Assembly (NCBI RefSeq): GCF_017873095.1
Contig: NZ_JAGGJU010000002.1
Coordinates: 124,001 to 188,000 of the forward strand
Direction of reading: 5' to 3'
From: Heterorhizobium halophytocola
GTDB lineage: Bacteria; Pseudomonadota; Alphaproteobacteria; Rhizobiales; Rhizobiaceae
DNA length: 64,000 nucleotides
Below the pieces are notes generated by a model. It ran no database searches and was not told where the DNA came from. It saw only the letters and a program-made list of their open reading frames with translations. Shown in pieces: positions 1-9,053 of this stretch. Numbering within the stretch: the stretch's first letter is position 1; the number at the start of each line of letters is the position of its first letter. Position numbers and translations under genes: made by a program.

Positions 1-1311
1 GTTGAGGACCGTCTCGCCGTCGAAGGCGAGCGTGCCGCCGAGATAGGTCCGGGCCACCGTGACGGTGAACTCGCGGCCGTCAAAGGGGCTCCAGTTCAGC
101 GCGTCATGGGCCTTGGCCGAATCCCAGACCTGGGCGGTCTTCGACAGGATGACGAAATCGGCATCCGCGCCGAGCTTGATTGCGCCCTTTTGCGGCCACA
201 GGCCGAAGAACCGGGCCGGACGTTCGCAGAGTTGTTCCACGGTGATGCTGGCGGCATCGAGGTCGCGTTTGTCGGCGGCCGTGTAGAAAGCCGGCAGCAG
301 CGTTTCGAGCCCCGGCACGCCGGCACCCGCCTCGAAGATCGAGGGCGTGAACTTGTTGTCGATCGGCCAGCTGGAATGGTCGGAGCTGACGAAGGCGACG
401 CGGCCGGCGAGGATCTCGCCCCACAGCGCGTCGGTCTGGCCGGGCCGGATCGGCGGGTTGACCTTCATCCTGGCGCCGAGTTCGGCGCCGTCGACCTCCG
501 GATCGAACCAGAGATAGTGGACACAGAGCTCGCCGGTCGCGCGGTAGCCGTCATTCAGGTAGTTGTCGACCAGCTGGAAGCCGCGCGCCGTTGTGAGATG
601 CACGATATGGGCATGCGCATCGGCGGCCGCACCCAGTTCGAGGAACTGCGCGGTCGCGGCCATCTCGGCGGCCGGCGGCCGGCTTTCCGAATGGGCCTCG
701 ATGCCGTCGCGGCCGGCAGCCTTGGCGGCTGCGATATAGGCCCGGACGATTTCCTGGTCCTCGTTGTGAACACCAAGCGGGATCGGCGTTTCGGCAAGCG
801 CCGAGAAAGTCGCAAGGATCTGCTCGGAGGCGATCCGAGGAAAGCGCGTCGGGCTGCTCTCGAAGGTCGAGATCTTGAAGGCGACGACGCCCTTTTCGAT
901 CAGCGGGCCTATCTCGTCGGTCGCCTGGCCGGGCATGATGGTGCCGTAGAGCGCGACATCGCAATGGGCATGCTCGCGCACCGCCGCCACCTTGTCGTCG
1001 AGACGCGCGACAGTGTTCAGCGGATCGGGATTGTCATAGGGCATGTCGACGATGGTGGTGACGCCGCCGGCGATGGCGGATGCGGTCGTCGAGCGGATGC
1101 CGGGCAGGCCGCCATAGCTGCAGGCATGGGTCTGGCCGTCGATCACGCCCGGAATGACGAGGTCCGGTCCGGCGTCGAAATGTTCGGCGGCTGCCGGCAT
1201 TTCACCGGTGCCGATGGCGGCGATCTTGCCGGCGCTGACGGCGACCCAGGCATTTTCCACCGGGCCCTCGGGCAGCACCAGCGTGCCGCGAATGGTCAGA
1301 TCAAAGCTCAT
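1..1311 (-). CDS. Hydantoinase/allantoinase-like amidohydrolase (partial, C-terminus outside window)
   Basis: A protein of the cyclic amidohydrolase family (dihydroorotase, allantoinase, hydantoinase), which hydrolyses cyclic amide rings in the cytoplasm. About 437 residues are visible and the reading frame runs off base 1. After a short N-terminal beta part comes the metal-site loop, which reads D58-G-Q60-T-H62 where most family members have D-x-H-x-H, so the first metal histidine is a glutamine. Other expected ligands look present: a Lys in VVAFKIST (usual carbamylated lysine), His in GVHNED and in AHIVHLTT, and Asp in VSSDHSS. The ATG at 1311 overlaps the racemase stop by 4 bp, so the two are translationally coupled, the usual pairing of a hydantoinase with a hydantoin racemase. 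The family is clear; the substrate is not, and the altered metal site could mean a changed metal requirement. Confidence 0.85.
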   Translation of the reverse strand, partial: MSFDLTIRGTLVLPEGPVENAWVAVSAGKIAAIGTGEMPAAAEHFDAGPDLVIPGVIDGQTHACSYGGLPGIRSTTASAIAGGVTTIVDMPYDNPDPLNTVARLDDKVAAVREHAHCDVALYGTIMPGQATDEIGPLIEKGVVAFKISTFESSPTRFPRIASEQILATFSALAETPIPLGVHNEDQEIVRAYIAAAKAAGRDGIEAHSESRPPAAEMAATAQFLELGAAADAHAHIVHLTTARGFQLVDNYLNDGYRATGELCVHYLWFDPEVDGAELGARMKVNPPIRPGQTDALWGEILAGRVAFVSSDHSSWPIDNKFTPSIFEAGAGVPGLETLLPAFYTAADKRDLDAASITVEQLCERPARFFGLWPQKGAIKLGADADFVILSKTAQVWDSAKAHDALNWSPFDGREFTVTVARTYLGGTLAFDGETVLN

Positions 1312-1979
1312 TTGCTGGTCCTTTTATAGGCAAGGTCAAGCTGCGTGCAGGCGGCTGCGACGCCCGCCTGAACCGGGTCGATGACGGGGATGCCGAGGCT
1401 TTCCTGCAGCGCCTGGCGATAGGAGCCGAGGCCGGCACAGCCCAGGATGATGACATCGGCGCCATCCTCGTCGCGCAGCAGGCGGCCGCAGCGCGACACG
1501 GTCTCGACCACGTCACCGGCCATCAGTTCGACCACGGTCATGTCGATCGAGCGATCGCCGGCAAGCCTGCCGTCGATCTTCAGGGTCTTCAGATAGCGCA
1601 GGTGACGGTCGATCGAGGACTGGCCGAGCGATACGATGCCGAAGCGGCCGCCGAGGCTCAGTGCCGCCAGGTAGGCCGATTCGGCGATACCGACGACCGC
1701 ACGGTCCGTTGCCTTGCGCGCCTCCGTGATTCCCGGGTCCGAGAAGCAGGCGAGCACAAAGGCGCCGGCGTCCGACCCGCCCACGGCTTCGAGCACGTTC
1801 GGAATGACTTCCTGGACATGCGCGTCGGTCTCGATGCCGGGCGGAGACTTGGCCAGTTCGATGCAGCGTATCTGATGCACAGTCGCAGCGATGACCGGGT
1901 CGAGACAGCGCTCCATGGACTGCGTCACGGAGACGGAACTGTTGGGATTAATCACCAGAATTTCGGACAAGGCACGCAC
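1308..1979 (-). CDS. Asp/Glu/hydantoin racemase family protein
   Basis: Cofactor-independent racemase of the aspartate/glutamate/hydantoin family, about 223 residues. These enzymes invert an alpha carbon using two cysteines. Both are visible: C78 in VLACFSDPG and C181 in IILGCAGLG, each at the end of a half-domain. The N-terminus ILVINPNSS is the typical first strand and phosphate/carboxylate-binding loop. The frame is open to a TTG at 2015, but that would fall against a probable operator (2016-2035), so I take the GTG at 1979; a TTG at 1970 is also possible, and neither has a strong ribosome site. It is coupled to the downstream amidohydrolase and probably supplies it with the reactive enantiomer of a ring substrate. 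Confidence 0.85.
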   Translation of the reverse strand: MRALSEILVINPNSSVSVTQSMERCLDPVIAATVHQIRCIELAKSPPGIETDAHVQEVIPNVLEAVGGSDAGAFVLACFSDPGITEARKATDRAVVGIAESAYLAALSLGGRFGIVSLGQSSIDRHLRYLKTLKIDGRLAGDRSIDMTVVELMAGDVVETVSRCGRLLRDEDGADVIILGCAGLGSYRQALQESLGIPVIDPVQAGVAAACTQLDLAYKRTSK

Positions 1980-2015
1980 CTGAAATAAGAACCGACAATG
2001 TTTGGATATCACCAA

Positions 2016-2035
2016 GATATTTCACGTGGTATATC
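2016..2035. promoter_or_regulatory. GntR-type operator, site 1
   Basis: GATATTTCACGTGGTATATC, an imperfect 20-bp palindrome just upstream of the racemase start. It belongs to a set of six sites (2016, 2220, 3206, 6703, 13700, 17108) with consensus GATATATCANNTGATATATC. Assignment to the GntR protein encoded at 2272 is inference from position and shared sequence. Confidence 0.7.
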
Positions 2036-2219
2036 AGATGAAGGGCCCTGTCAAAGGGTGGCGCGGCCGTCCGCCGGGATGCACGCCACCGCTGCGGAGG
2101 CCGTCCATCGAGGCTCGCATCCGGCGCATTGACAAAGATCGGCACGCTGCGCGAATTTAGCCTGAGGCGGCAACAACCGGAGGATTGCCCGTCCTTGTCC
2201 GGCAAAGCCGGTTGCACTA

Positions 2220-2239
2220 GATGTATCTATAAATATATC
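2220..2239. promoter_or_regulatory. GntR-type operator, site 2 (autoregulatory)
   Basis: GATGTATCTATAAATATATC, with arms matching at 8 of 10 positions. It lies 32 bp before the gntR start, as expected for autoregulation. The 200-bp divergent space between racemase and gntR therefore holds two sites, one for each direction. Confidence 0.65.
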
Positions 2240-2271
2240 ATCAAGCATCTTTGATATTTTCGCGAGGAGCA

Positions 2272-2994
2272 ATGACCATTTCCGTCGACATCGAACCGGT
2301 GAAGACGCGCCAGCCCAAGAAGGCGACGAAGAGCCGGTCCCTGACGGAGAAGGTCTATGACCAGCTTCGTCACGAAATTCTCCGCTGCACGCTGAAGCCG
2401 GGCACGGAGCTGTCCGAGGCCGAGCTGGCCGCCCGCTTCAAGGTGTCGAAGACGCCGGTACGCGAGGCCTTGGCGGCCCTTCGTCTCGACGGGCTGATCC
2501 GCACCTTCCCCCGCAGGGGATACCAGGTGGCGCTGATCACGCTCGGCGATATCAACAGCCTTTTCGACGTGCGCACCATCCTCGAGGTCGGCGCCGCGGA
2601 GATCGCCACCAAGCGCATTTCCGAGGCCGATCTGGAGGAACTGCGACGGCTGGCCGAAGTGAGCTACGACCCGGGCACGGAGAGGACGCTCGCCTACTTC
2701 ATCAATGCTAACCGGGACTTTCACCTCGCCATCGCGCGCGCATCCGGCAATGCGCGGCTGGTAAGCCTGCTCGAGCGCCAGATCGATGAACTCGAGCGCT
2801 TCTTCTACCTCGGCGCGACCCTGCGCGACGTAAACACCGAGACGAACAAGGAGCACCACGAGATCGTGGAAGTGCTGGCCTCGCGCGATCCCGATGCCGC
2901 CCGAGCGATCATGATCAAGCACAACAACGCCACGCGGCAGGGGCTGCTGTCGGCCTTGGCGCAGAGCATGAATTTCGGGGACATTTCCCTGTAA
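2272..2994 (+). CDS. GntR-family transcriptional regulator (FadR/FCD subfamily)
   Basis: A 240-residue regulator with an N-terminal winged helix-turn-helix (about residues 20-90; VYDQLRHEIL, then SKTPVREAL for the recognition helix and a PRRGYQV wing) and a C-terminal all-helical FCD ligand-binding domain. FCD domains often bind carboxylic or amino acids through a metal held by histidines; His residues are present in FHLAIARA and KEHHEIVE. The ATG at 2272 has GAGGAG at 2264-2269 at good spacing; the frame also contains an earlier TTG at 2251 that I reject. It sits in the middle of the locus it probably controls, and six similar palindromes at the promoters around it, one in front of its own gene, make it the likely local repressor. 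The inducer is not known. Confidence 0.9.
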   Translation: MTISVDIEPVKTRQPKKATKSRSLTEKVYDQLRHEILRCTLKPGTELSEAELAARFKVSKTPVREALAALRLDGLIRTFPRRGYQVALITLGDINSLFDVRTILEVGAAEIATKRISEADLEELRRLAEVSYDPGTERTLAYFINANRDFHLAIARASGNARLVSLLERQIDELERFFYLGATLRDVNTETNKEHHEIVEVLASRDPDAARAIMIKHNNATRQGLLSALAQSMNFGDISL

Positions 2995-3004
2995 GCACTA
3001 AAAA

Positions 3005-3030
3005 GCCCGAGGCGCTCGCGCGCTTCGGGC
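3005..3030 (-). terminator. Hairpin after gntR, terminator-like on the minus strand
   Basis: Stem of 11 pairs (GCCCGAGGCGC with GCGCTTCGGGC, one G-T pair) and a 4-base loop. The A-run lies on the left side (3000-3004), so a U-tract would form only in a minus-strand transcript. On the plus strand it could still stabilise or pause the gntR message end. Confidence 0.4.
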
Positions 3031-3205
3031 GTCACGGCGGCGGCTATCATCCTCTGCCCCCATGCAGAGCGGACCTCTCGCTCGCACACCTCCCCGAACG
3101 ATCGAAACCGTGATGCCGGGCCGGCGCCGGGCGCCTGGAACGCGCGCTGAAGCCTTCAAAAGCCTTCCAAAAAAATGTTGGACAATTTTCCGCGCTTGCA
3201 CAATA

Positions 3206-3225
3206 GATATATCACAGTAAATATC
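3206..3225. promoter_or_regulatory. GntR-type operator, site 3
   Basis: GATATATCACAGTAAATATC, about 40 bp before the flavin oxidoreductase start. The outer arms GATAT/ATATC are perfect; the inner part is weaker (6 of 10 positions symmetrical). Confidence 0.6.
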
Positions 3226-3266
3226 AATCTACATACCAGACGCTTTTCCACGCGAGTCCTGAGTTC

Positions 3267-5252
3267 ATGACGCCTCCCACCTCCGCCGCTGACACATCGC
3301 GGCCCGCCGATTTCAGCCGACTGTTCGAACCGCTTGCGATCAACGGCTGCAGCATCCGCAACCGGATCGTGCTGACCGGCCACGGAACCGGCATGCCGAC
3401 CGACGGCACGCCGAACGACCAGATGGTCGCTTACTATGAGGAGCGGGCGAAGGGTGAGGTCGGCCTCATCATGCTCGGCACCCAGCAGGTCCATCCCTCC
3501 TCGCCCGGCATCACCGGCCTGCTCTGCAACTACGACGACCGGATCATTCCGGGCCTGAAGCGCGTGGCCGATGCCGTCCATCGCCACGGCGCGAAGATCT
3601 TCGGCTATCTCGGCCATATGGGCGTCGCGACCTCGGCGCGCCCCGTGCCGCTCTGGTCCGCCTCGCCGGTCTACGAGCACAAATACGGCGAAGTGGCCCA
3701 TGCGATGACCAAGGCCGAGATCGACCTGATCATCGGGGCCTTCAAGGCGGCGGCGAAGCGCAATGTCGAGGCCGGCATGGACGGCATCGAGATCCATTGC
3801 GGCCATGGCCTGCTGCTGATGCAGTTCCTCTCGCCGCTCACCAATCTGCGCGAGGACGCATACGGCGGTTCGGTCGAGAACCGCACCCGCCTGCCGCGCG
3901 AGGTCCTGGCGGCCGTGCGAGAGGCGGTCGGCCCCGACGTGCCGCTCGGCGTTCGCATATCCGCTGACGAACTGGTGCCGGGCGGACTGACCATCGACGA
4001 CATGGAGGAAATCTGTCCCATGCTCGTCGAGGCTGGCGCACTCGACTATATCGACGTGTCCGCCGGCAGCGACGGCGACTATGTCTCCAACATGCTGCAC
4101 GAACCGCCGATGGGCCTGCCGCCCGCCCCCTATGCCAGCATGGCCGGCCGCATCCGCCGCGCCTGCCCGGGTGTTGCCATCCTGCACGCGACCCGCATCC
4201 ACACCGCGGCCGAAGCCGAGGCGCTGTTGTCGCGCGGCGATGCCGACATGGCCGGCATGGTGCGCCCGCTGATCGCGGATCCCTATCTCCCGGCCAAGGC
4301 GCGCCGTGGCGAGGCCGAGCGGGTGACACCTTGCGTTGCCTGCGAGCAGGCCTGTTTCGGCCGGCTCTATCGCGGCCGCCACATTTCCTGCGTCGGCAAT
4401 CCGACCACCGGCCGCGAACAGGCCTGGTATGCACTTCCCTCCCCTGCCCGTACCCGCAGGCTCTGCATCGTCGGCGCCGGCCCGGCCGGCATGGAGGCTG
4501 CCCGCGTTGCCGCCCTTCGCGGCCATGAGGTCGTACTCTTCGACGATCGCAACGAGCTCGGCGGCCGCATGAACACTGCCAAGCGTCCGGCCGGCCGCGC
4601 CGAATGGGGGCGGATGATCGCCCACAAGGCAGCCGAAATCGAACGCCTCGGCGTGACGCTGAAGCTCGGACGAATGGCCGATGCCGAAGCGATCCTCGCC
4701 GAGAAACCGGATGCCGTCTTCCTTGCCTGCGGTTCTGAGCAGAAGGCGATAGCCCTTCCCGGCGCCGAGGATGCGCCGATCGTCATCGTCGACAATGCCG
4801 TGCTCGATCCGGATCTCTGCGGCGAACGCATCCTGGTGATCGATAACATCAACCGGACGCCGGCCATGGCGACCGCGGTGCATCTGGCCAAGCTCGGTCG
4901 CCGCGTCGACATGAGCACCCAGGGCTTCTATGCCGGCCACAATCTGGTGATCCAGAACCTCAGCTTCTTCTGGCGCGAGGCCGCCCTCCACGGCGTGACC
5001 TTCCTGCCGGCCACCCGGCCGATCGCCTTCAACAAGGGCGAGGTCACGCTCGAGCATGTCTTCAGCCGTGAGCCGCTGCCGGTGCGCCAGTACGACACGA
5101 TCGTCTGGGCAGACCCGGGCATACCGCGCGACGGCCTGCTTGCCGAACTCGAGGGCCGTGTCGGGGAAGTGCGCGCGATCGGCGACGCCTATGCGCCGCG
5201 CGACATCGAGGCCGCCTTTCTCGACGGCTACCAGGCCGCACTCTCACTCTGA
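3267..5252 (+). CDS. NADH:flavin oxidoreductase / 4Fe-4S N-demethylase-like protein
   Basis: A 661-residue enzyme with the domain order of trimethylamine dehydrogenase, 2,4-dienoyl-CoA reductase and bacterial N-methylproline (stachydrine pathway) demethylases. Residues about 1-340 form the FMN TIM barrel (NRIVLTGHGT, IEIHCGHG, DMAGMVRPLIADP). Next come four cysteines, C356-x2-C-x3-C-x11-C375, for one 4Fe-4S cluster, then a C-terminal FAD/NAD-binding domain beginning CIVGAGPAGMEAAR. It probably oxidises an N-methyl or amine substrate in the cytoplasm, passing electrons from FMN to the cluster. It is the first gene after operator site 3 and is followed at 28 bp by a cupin gene. Family is certain; demethylation is an inference from the neighbours (creatininase, hydantoinase, amino-acid oxidases). 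Confidence 0.9.
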   Translation: MTPPTSAADTSRPADFSRLFEPLAINGCSIRNRIVLTGHGTGMPTDGTPNDQMVAYYEERAKGEVGLIMLGTQQVHPSSPGITGLLCNYDDRIIPGLKRVADAVHRHGAKIFGYLGHMGVATSARPVPLWSASPVYEHKYGEVAHAMTKAEIDLIIGAFKAAAKRNVEAGMDGIEIHCGHGLLLMQFLSPLTNLREDAYGGSVENRTRLPREVLAAVREAVGPDVPLGVRISADELVPGGLTIDDMEEICPMLVEAGALDYIDVSAGSDGDYVSNMLHEPPMGLPPAPYASMAGRIRRACPGVAILHATRIHTAAEAEALLSRGDADMAGMVRPLIADPYLPAKARRGEAERVTPCVACEQACFGRLYRGRHISCVGNPTTGREQAWYALPSPARTRRLCIVGAGPAGMEAARVAALRGHEVVLFDDRNELGGRMNTAKRPAGRAEWGRMIAHKAAEIERLGVTLKLGRMADAEAILAEKPDAVFLACGSEQKAIALPGAEDAPIVIVDNAVLDPDLCGERILVIDNINRTPAMATAVHLAKLGRRVDMSTQGFYAGHNLVIQNLSFFWREAALHGVTFLPATRPIAFNKGEVTLEHVFSREPLPVRQYDTIVWADPGIPRDGLLAELEGRVGEVRAIGDAYAPRDIEAAFLDGYQAALSL

Positions 5253-5279
5253 TCCGTACCAGCAAGCGAGGATTTTATC

Positions 5280-5645
5280 ATGGACGAAAAAATTCAATGG
5301 GCCCGGCAGGAAGACGTTCCGCTCACCTGGGTGCACCAGGGCAAGGAATTCAGCCACCGGCTGATCACCAAGAAGCAGAACGGTTCAAGCTTCTCCTTCC
5401 ACATCACCACCTACATGCCGAATTTCGACGTGATGGTCGAAGGCAACGGCATCAACGAAGTCGTTCTCTACTGCCTGCACGGCTGGTCCCGCCAGATCGT
5501 CGAGGCGACCGGCGAAGAGCGGATCTTCAAGCCGGGTGACGCCATGTACCTGCCGAAGACCTACCGCTATCGCCACATCATCGGTGAGGCGGGCCTGGTG
5601 GTCGCGGTCTGCGCCAATCCGTCGAAGGAGCACGGCGACATGTAA
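5280..5645 (+). CDS. Small cupin-domain protein
   Basis: A 121-residue single-domain cupin. The second cupin motif is clear near the end (FKPGDAMYLPK, then YRHIIGEAG), while the usual metal-binding histidine cluster of motif 1 is not obvious (NEVVLYCLHGW carries one His). It may be a small isomerase or ligand-binding protein rather than a dioxygenase. The ATG has a purine-rich ribosome site (GCGAGGA) upstream. It lies between the flavin demethylase-like gene and the creatininase gene in one direction, so it probably acts in the same pathway. No more precise function can be given. Confidence 0.75.
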   Translation: MDEKIQWARQEDVPLTWVHQGKEFSHRLITKKQNGSSFSFHITTYMPNFDVMVEGNGINEVVLYCLHGWSRQIVEATGEERIFKPGDAMYLPKTYRYRHIIGEAGLVVAVCANPSKEHGDM

Positions 5646-5653
5646 TTTCCAAA

Positions 5654-5678
5654 GGACCCGGCCTTCAGCGCCGGGTTC
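5654..5678 (+). terminator. Intra-operon stem-loop between cupin and creatininase genes
   Basis: GGACCCGGC and GCCGGGTTC pair around a 7-base loop, followed by TTCTTCC. The T-rich tail is short, so this is more likely an attenuator or RNA-stabilising hairpin that sets the ratio of the flanking genes than a full stop. Confidence 0.4.
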
Positions 5679-5704
5679 TTCCTGTCTGCAGAAAGGACAT
5701 GCGC

Positions 5705-6547
5705 ATGGACCTGATGGACTGGAACAGTCTGACCCGCGCCGAACTTGGCGAACTTGCGCGATCGGGCGCCCTCGTCGTGGTGCCGACCGGGGCGATCGAG
5801 CAGCATGGCGATCACCTGGGCGTCGACACGGACACCCGTCTTGCGACCTCCGTGACGCGGCTCGCAGCAAGACAGGTGAGCGACCTGCCGATCGTGGTGG
5901 CACCCGCGGTGTCCTTCGGGTTCTCGCCCCACCACGCCGCCTGGCCGGGCACCATCACCCTCCGGCTGGAGACCTATGTCGCGTTGCTGCACGATATTGC
6001 CCTTTCGATCCTGCAGGCAGGCTTTCCCCGGGTGCTGTTCGTCAACGGTCACGGCGGCAACGAGGCGCCGCTGCGCAGCCTCGTCACCCAGATGGTCACG
6101 GACGGCTTTCCCGTCGGCATGATCAACTATTTTCAACCCTCGATCGCAGACTGGACGCCGCTGCTGAAGGGCGCGCTCGCGCGTGCGGGACATGCCTGCG
6201 AGCAGGAAACAGCGCTCACGCTTGCAATCCCCGAAACCGGTGCGCAGGAGCGGTCCCGCATCGCGCTGGCGATTGCCGGCCTCAAGCCGCGGACAGTCCA
6301 GCCGTGGATGGCGGATGGCGAGGAGATGGATCCGATCACGGCTGCCGGTGCCGGTTGGCCGCCGATCTTCCAGGAGGAGGATTGCGGCTATTACGGCGAT
6401 CCGGCCGCGGCGACCGCCCAGACCGGCGCTGCCATCCTGCAGGTGACCGTGACCCGGCTTGCCGCCTTCTTCGAGGACTTCGCCGCCGCACCCCTGAGGG
6501 TCGGTGCGCGCAGAGGCACGGCAGCCGTCGCCGGCGCGCAACGCTGA
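5705..6547 (+). CDS. Creatininase family amidohydrolase
   Basis: A 280-residue metal-dependent amidohydrolase of the creatininase/mycofactocin-system family. The diagnostic metal motifs are visible: GAIEQHGDHLGVDTD near residue 30 (Glu, His and Asp ligands) and VNGHGGNEAP near residue 115. Creatininase opens the cyclic creatinine ring; relatives act on other cyclic or secondary amides. I choose ATG 5705 because AAAGGA at 5692-5697 is then 7 bases away; ATG 5699 would be only one base from it. It follows the cupin gene after a stem-loop and precedes the ABC transporter genes. With the hydantoinase-like gene at 1311 it gives the locus two ring-amide hydrolases. Confidence 0.88.
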   Translation: MDLMDWNSLTRAELGELARSGALVVVPTGAIEQHGDHLGVDTDTRLATSVTRLAARQVSDLPIVVAPAVSFGFSPHHAAWPGTITLRLETYVALLHDIALSILQAGFPRVLFVNGHGGNEAPLRSLVTQMVTDGFPVGMINYFQPSIADWTPLLKGALARAGHACEQETALTLAIPETGAQERSRIALAIAGLKPRTVQPWMADGEEMDPITAAGAGWPPIFQEEDCGYYGDPAAATAQTGAAILQVTVTRLAAFFEDFAAAPLRVGARRGTAAVAGAQR

Positions 6548-6702
6548 TGGCCAAGGGTGCGCGCCGGGTGGCGCGCGACCGGCGGCATTGCGGTTAATCC
6601 TCGCCTGCCTGCCTCCGGAGTAATCGCAAAGCCTGCAATTTGTGCGGCCTTCCCAAGGGCGCTGCACAGGCTTTAATCAAAAAATCTCATAAAAATTTTT
6701 AT

Positions 6703-6722
6703 GATATATCACATGATATTTT
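6703..6722. promoter_or_regulatory. GntR-type operator, site 4
   Basis: GATATATCACATGATATTTT, about 100 bp before the binding-protein start. The centre ATATCACATGATAT keeps both inner half-sites ATATCA and TGATAT intact. The A/T-rich run at 6690-6722 probably contains the transporter promoter. Confidence 0.65.
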
Positions 6723-6824
6723 TCATTGAACTTCGCCGGGGTTTTTGATCATATTCCCTTGCTCAAAGCCCTGTCGGAACAAACGCCCAGCGTCAGGCCG
6801 AACGACAAACCAGAGAGGATCGAC

Positions 6825-7694
6825 ATGAGAATGAATTTCAAGACGACTGCCGCGACCATCGCCCTCGGCCTCGGTATCGCCATGTCCGGTGCGGCTGCCC
6901 ATGCCGACGGCATCGATCTCGACAAGCTCGACATCCACCTGGAGGCGCCGAAGCCCTGGCCGCTGGCCAACCTGGTCGAGGCCGGCAAGCTGACCATGGT
7001 GACCACCGCCAAGACCCCGAAGGAAACCTTCATCGGCGACGACGGCAACCTGCAGGGCGCGCGCATCGATCTTTGGACCAAAATGGCCGGCGATCTCGGC
7101 CTGGAACCCAATTTCGTCAAGTCGGACTGGGCCGGCGTCATGCCGGGTCTGGCTGCCAACCGCTTCGACCTCGGCTGCGAAGGGGCAAGCTGGACCAATG
7201 AGCGCCTGACCTCCAAGGACTTCTTCCTGACCCGCCCGGTCAAGGTTCAGGTCAATGTCGCGGTCGTGCGCAAGGATTCCGGCATCGCGTCTTTCGACGA
7301 CATGAAGGACAAGAAGGTCGGCGGCGTGAAGGGCGAGATCGAGCTCAAGAGCCTGCTGACCAAGCTCGATGAAAGCGAAGACAGCGCACTGGCCCTGCCG
7401 GGTGTCGCCGAAGCCCGCCTGGCCCTGCTCAACCACCAGATCGACGTCTACGGCACCGGCCTGCACGCAGCGACCTCGGTTCTCGACGGCCCGGACGGTG
7501 ATCAGTTCATGATCATCCCGACCCCGACCTCGGTGGGCGTCGGCGGCTTCTGCGTCAACGGTCGCGAACCCGACCTGCTCGTTGCCGTCAACTTCCTGAT
7601 GGCCAAGTATCGCGCCGACGGCACGATCAAGGAACTCAACGAGAAGTGGGGCCTGCCGGACACGTCCGACCTGCTGGCCAAGCTCGGCTACTGA
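6825..7694 (+). CDS. Amino-acid ABC transporter, periplasmic substrate-binding protein
   Basis: A 289-residue family-3 (polar amino acid type) solute-binding protein. It begins with a Sec signal peptide (MRMNFKTTAATIALGLGIAM, cleavage probably after AHA near residue 26). The mature part has the two-lobe pattern of the family, with LTMVTTAKTPKETFIGDDG at the start of lobe 1 and GVMPGLAANRFDLGC in the ligand-site region. AGAGAGGA at 6812-6819 supports the ATG at 6825. It heads a complete import operon with two permeases and an ATPase, under operator site 4. It delivers the substrate from the periplasm; the ligand is probably an amino acid or amino-acid derivative. Confidence 0.9.
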   Translation: MRMNFKTTAATIALGLGIAMSGAAAHADGIDLDKLDIHLEAPKPWPLANLVEAGKLTMVTTAKTPKETFIGDDGNLQGARIDLWTKMAGDLGLEPNFVKSDWAGVMPGLAANRFDLGCEGASWTNERLTSKDFFLTRPVKVQVNVAVVRKDSGIASFDDMKDKKVGGVKGEIELKSLLTKLDESEDSALALPGVAEARLALLNHQIDVYGTGLHAATSVLDGPDGDQFMIIPTPTSVGVGGFCVNGREPDLLVAVNFLMAKYRADGTIKELNEKWGLPDTSDLLAKLGY

Positions 7695-7711
7695 TCTGAA
7701 CCGGATCGGCA

Positions 7712-8383
7712 ATGGAACTCGATTTCTCAGTCTGGGCGCATCGCGGGCCTTATATCCTTCAGGGGTTCTGGCTCACTTTGCTGCTGGTCGCGGCGGTCCT
7801 CGTCATCAGTGCGCCCCTGGCCCTGGTGACGGGCCTGGCGCTGACATCCCGCAGCCGTGCGCTCCGGCTGATCTTTTCCGTTGCAAGCTGGCTGGTGAGG
7901 GGGGTGCCCCCCCTCATCATTCTTCTGGCGGCCTATTACGTGCTGCCGATCGTTCTCGACATCCGGCTGGAGCCGCTATCGGCGGCAATCTGTGGCTTCG
8001 TGCTCTACCAGACCTTCATATTCGGCGAGGTTGTGGCCTCCGGCATTCGCGCCGTGCCGCGCGGCCAGCATGAGGCGATCGCCGCGATCGGCCTGCCGCC
8101 GCTGCGGGCACTGCGGCGCATCATCCTGCCGCAGGCGATGCCGGTGATCATTCCGCCCTACATCTCCTATGCGACCGATACCGTGAAGAGCACGGCGCTT
8201 GTCGGTTCGATCGGCGTGATGGAACTCGTCACCCGCGCCAACCAGGCGATCGTCGCCAGCAACCGCCCGTTCGAGATCCTGATCGGCGTTGCGGTCATCT
8301 ACGGCCTGATCGACGCCGTGCTGATCGGCATCCAGATGTGGTCCGAGCGGCACTGGGGTCGCGCGCGGAGGCGTTCGGCATGA
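7712..8383 (+). CDS. Amino-acid ABC transporter permease (HisM/HisQ type)
   Basis: A 223-residue inner-membrane permease of the histidine/glutamine family with about five hydrophobic segments. The cytoplasmic EAA loop, which docks to the ATPase, is seen as [23 protein letters not shown]. It starts 17 bp after the binding protein and overlaps the next permease by 4 bp (ATGA), so the two are translationally coupled and form the heterodimeric channel. Confidence 0.9.
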   Translation: MELDFSVWAHRGPYILQGFWLTLLLVAAVLVISAPLALVTGLALTSRSRALRLIFSVASWLVRGVPPLIILLAAYYVLPIVLDIRLEPLSAAICGFVLYQTFIFGEVVASGIRAVPRGQHEAIAAIGLPPLRALRRIILPQAMPVIIPPYISYATDTVKSTALVGSIGVMELVTRANQAIVASNRPFEILIGVAVIYGLIDAVLIGIQMWSERHWGRARRRSA

Positions 8384-9033
8384 ATTTCGACACCGCAATC
8401 CTGCTCGACAATCTGCCTTCGCTGATCAAGGGCATCAAGACGACCATCTGGCTGTTCCTGGCGATCATGACCTTGTGCACGCCGCTGGCCCTGCTTGTCG
8501 CGCTTGCCCGTCTGTCGCGCAACCGGTTCCTGCGTTCGGCCGGCGCAAGCTATGTCAACTTCATCCGGGCCCTGCCGCTCCTCGTCATCCTGTTCTTCAC
8601 CTTCTACGGCCTGCCGGCGCTCGGCGTGTTCGTCTCGCCCTTCGTCGCGGCGATGATCGGCCTGACGATCGTCACGACAGCCTATATGGCCGAGGACATG
8701 CGCGGCGCCTTGATGGCGATCCCGCGCGGCCAGTACGAGGCAGCCGACGCGCTCGGCCTCACGCCCTGGCGTTTCGTCCGCCGCATCCTCATCCCGCAGG
8801 CGCTGCCGATCCTCTGCGCGCCCTATTTCACCCGGGCGATCGTGACGGTGAAGGCGACCTCGATCGCCTCGATGGTGGCCGTCGGCGAACTGACCTCCGA
8901 AAGCATGGCAAAAATCACCGAGACCTACCGCTCGGTGGAATTCCTCGCCTTCGCTGCCGTCGTCTATCTGCTGCTCAGCTCCGTGCTCGCATTGCTCCAG
9001 GCCTGGGTGCAGCGGCGCGTGCGCCTGCCCTGA
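8380..9033 (+). CDS. Amino-acid ABC transporter permease, second subunit
   Basis: A 217-residue permease paralogous to the gene before it. The EAA loop reads [20 protein letters not shown]. The ATG at 8380 overlaps the previous stop codon by 4 bp, and upstream codons in this frame belong to the preceding gene. Hydrophobic segments are spaced as in HisQ/GlnP proteins. The ATPase gene starts 20 bp downstream. Confidence 0.9.
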   Translation: MNFDTAILLDNLPSLIKGIKTTIWLFLAIMTLCTPLALLVALARLSRNRFLRSAGASYVNFIRALPLLVILFFTFYGLPALGVFVSPFVAAMIGLTIVTTAYMAEDMRGALMAIPRGQYEAADALGLTPWRFVRRILIPQALPILCAPYFTRAIVTVKATSIASMVAVGELTSESMAKITETYRSVEFLAFAAVVYLLLSSVLALLQAWVQRRVRLP

Positions 9034-9053
9034 CCGCCAAGAAAGTCACGTTC

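Noticed and set aside
3156..5057. A 633-codon minus-strand open frame opposite the flavin oxidoreductase
   Set aside because: It is antisense to a clear enzyme gene, has no family features and arises from high GC content and few stop codons.
8475..9053. Long upstream extension of the ATPase gene at 9054
   Set aside because: That part overlaps the permease gene in another frame and shows no domain.
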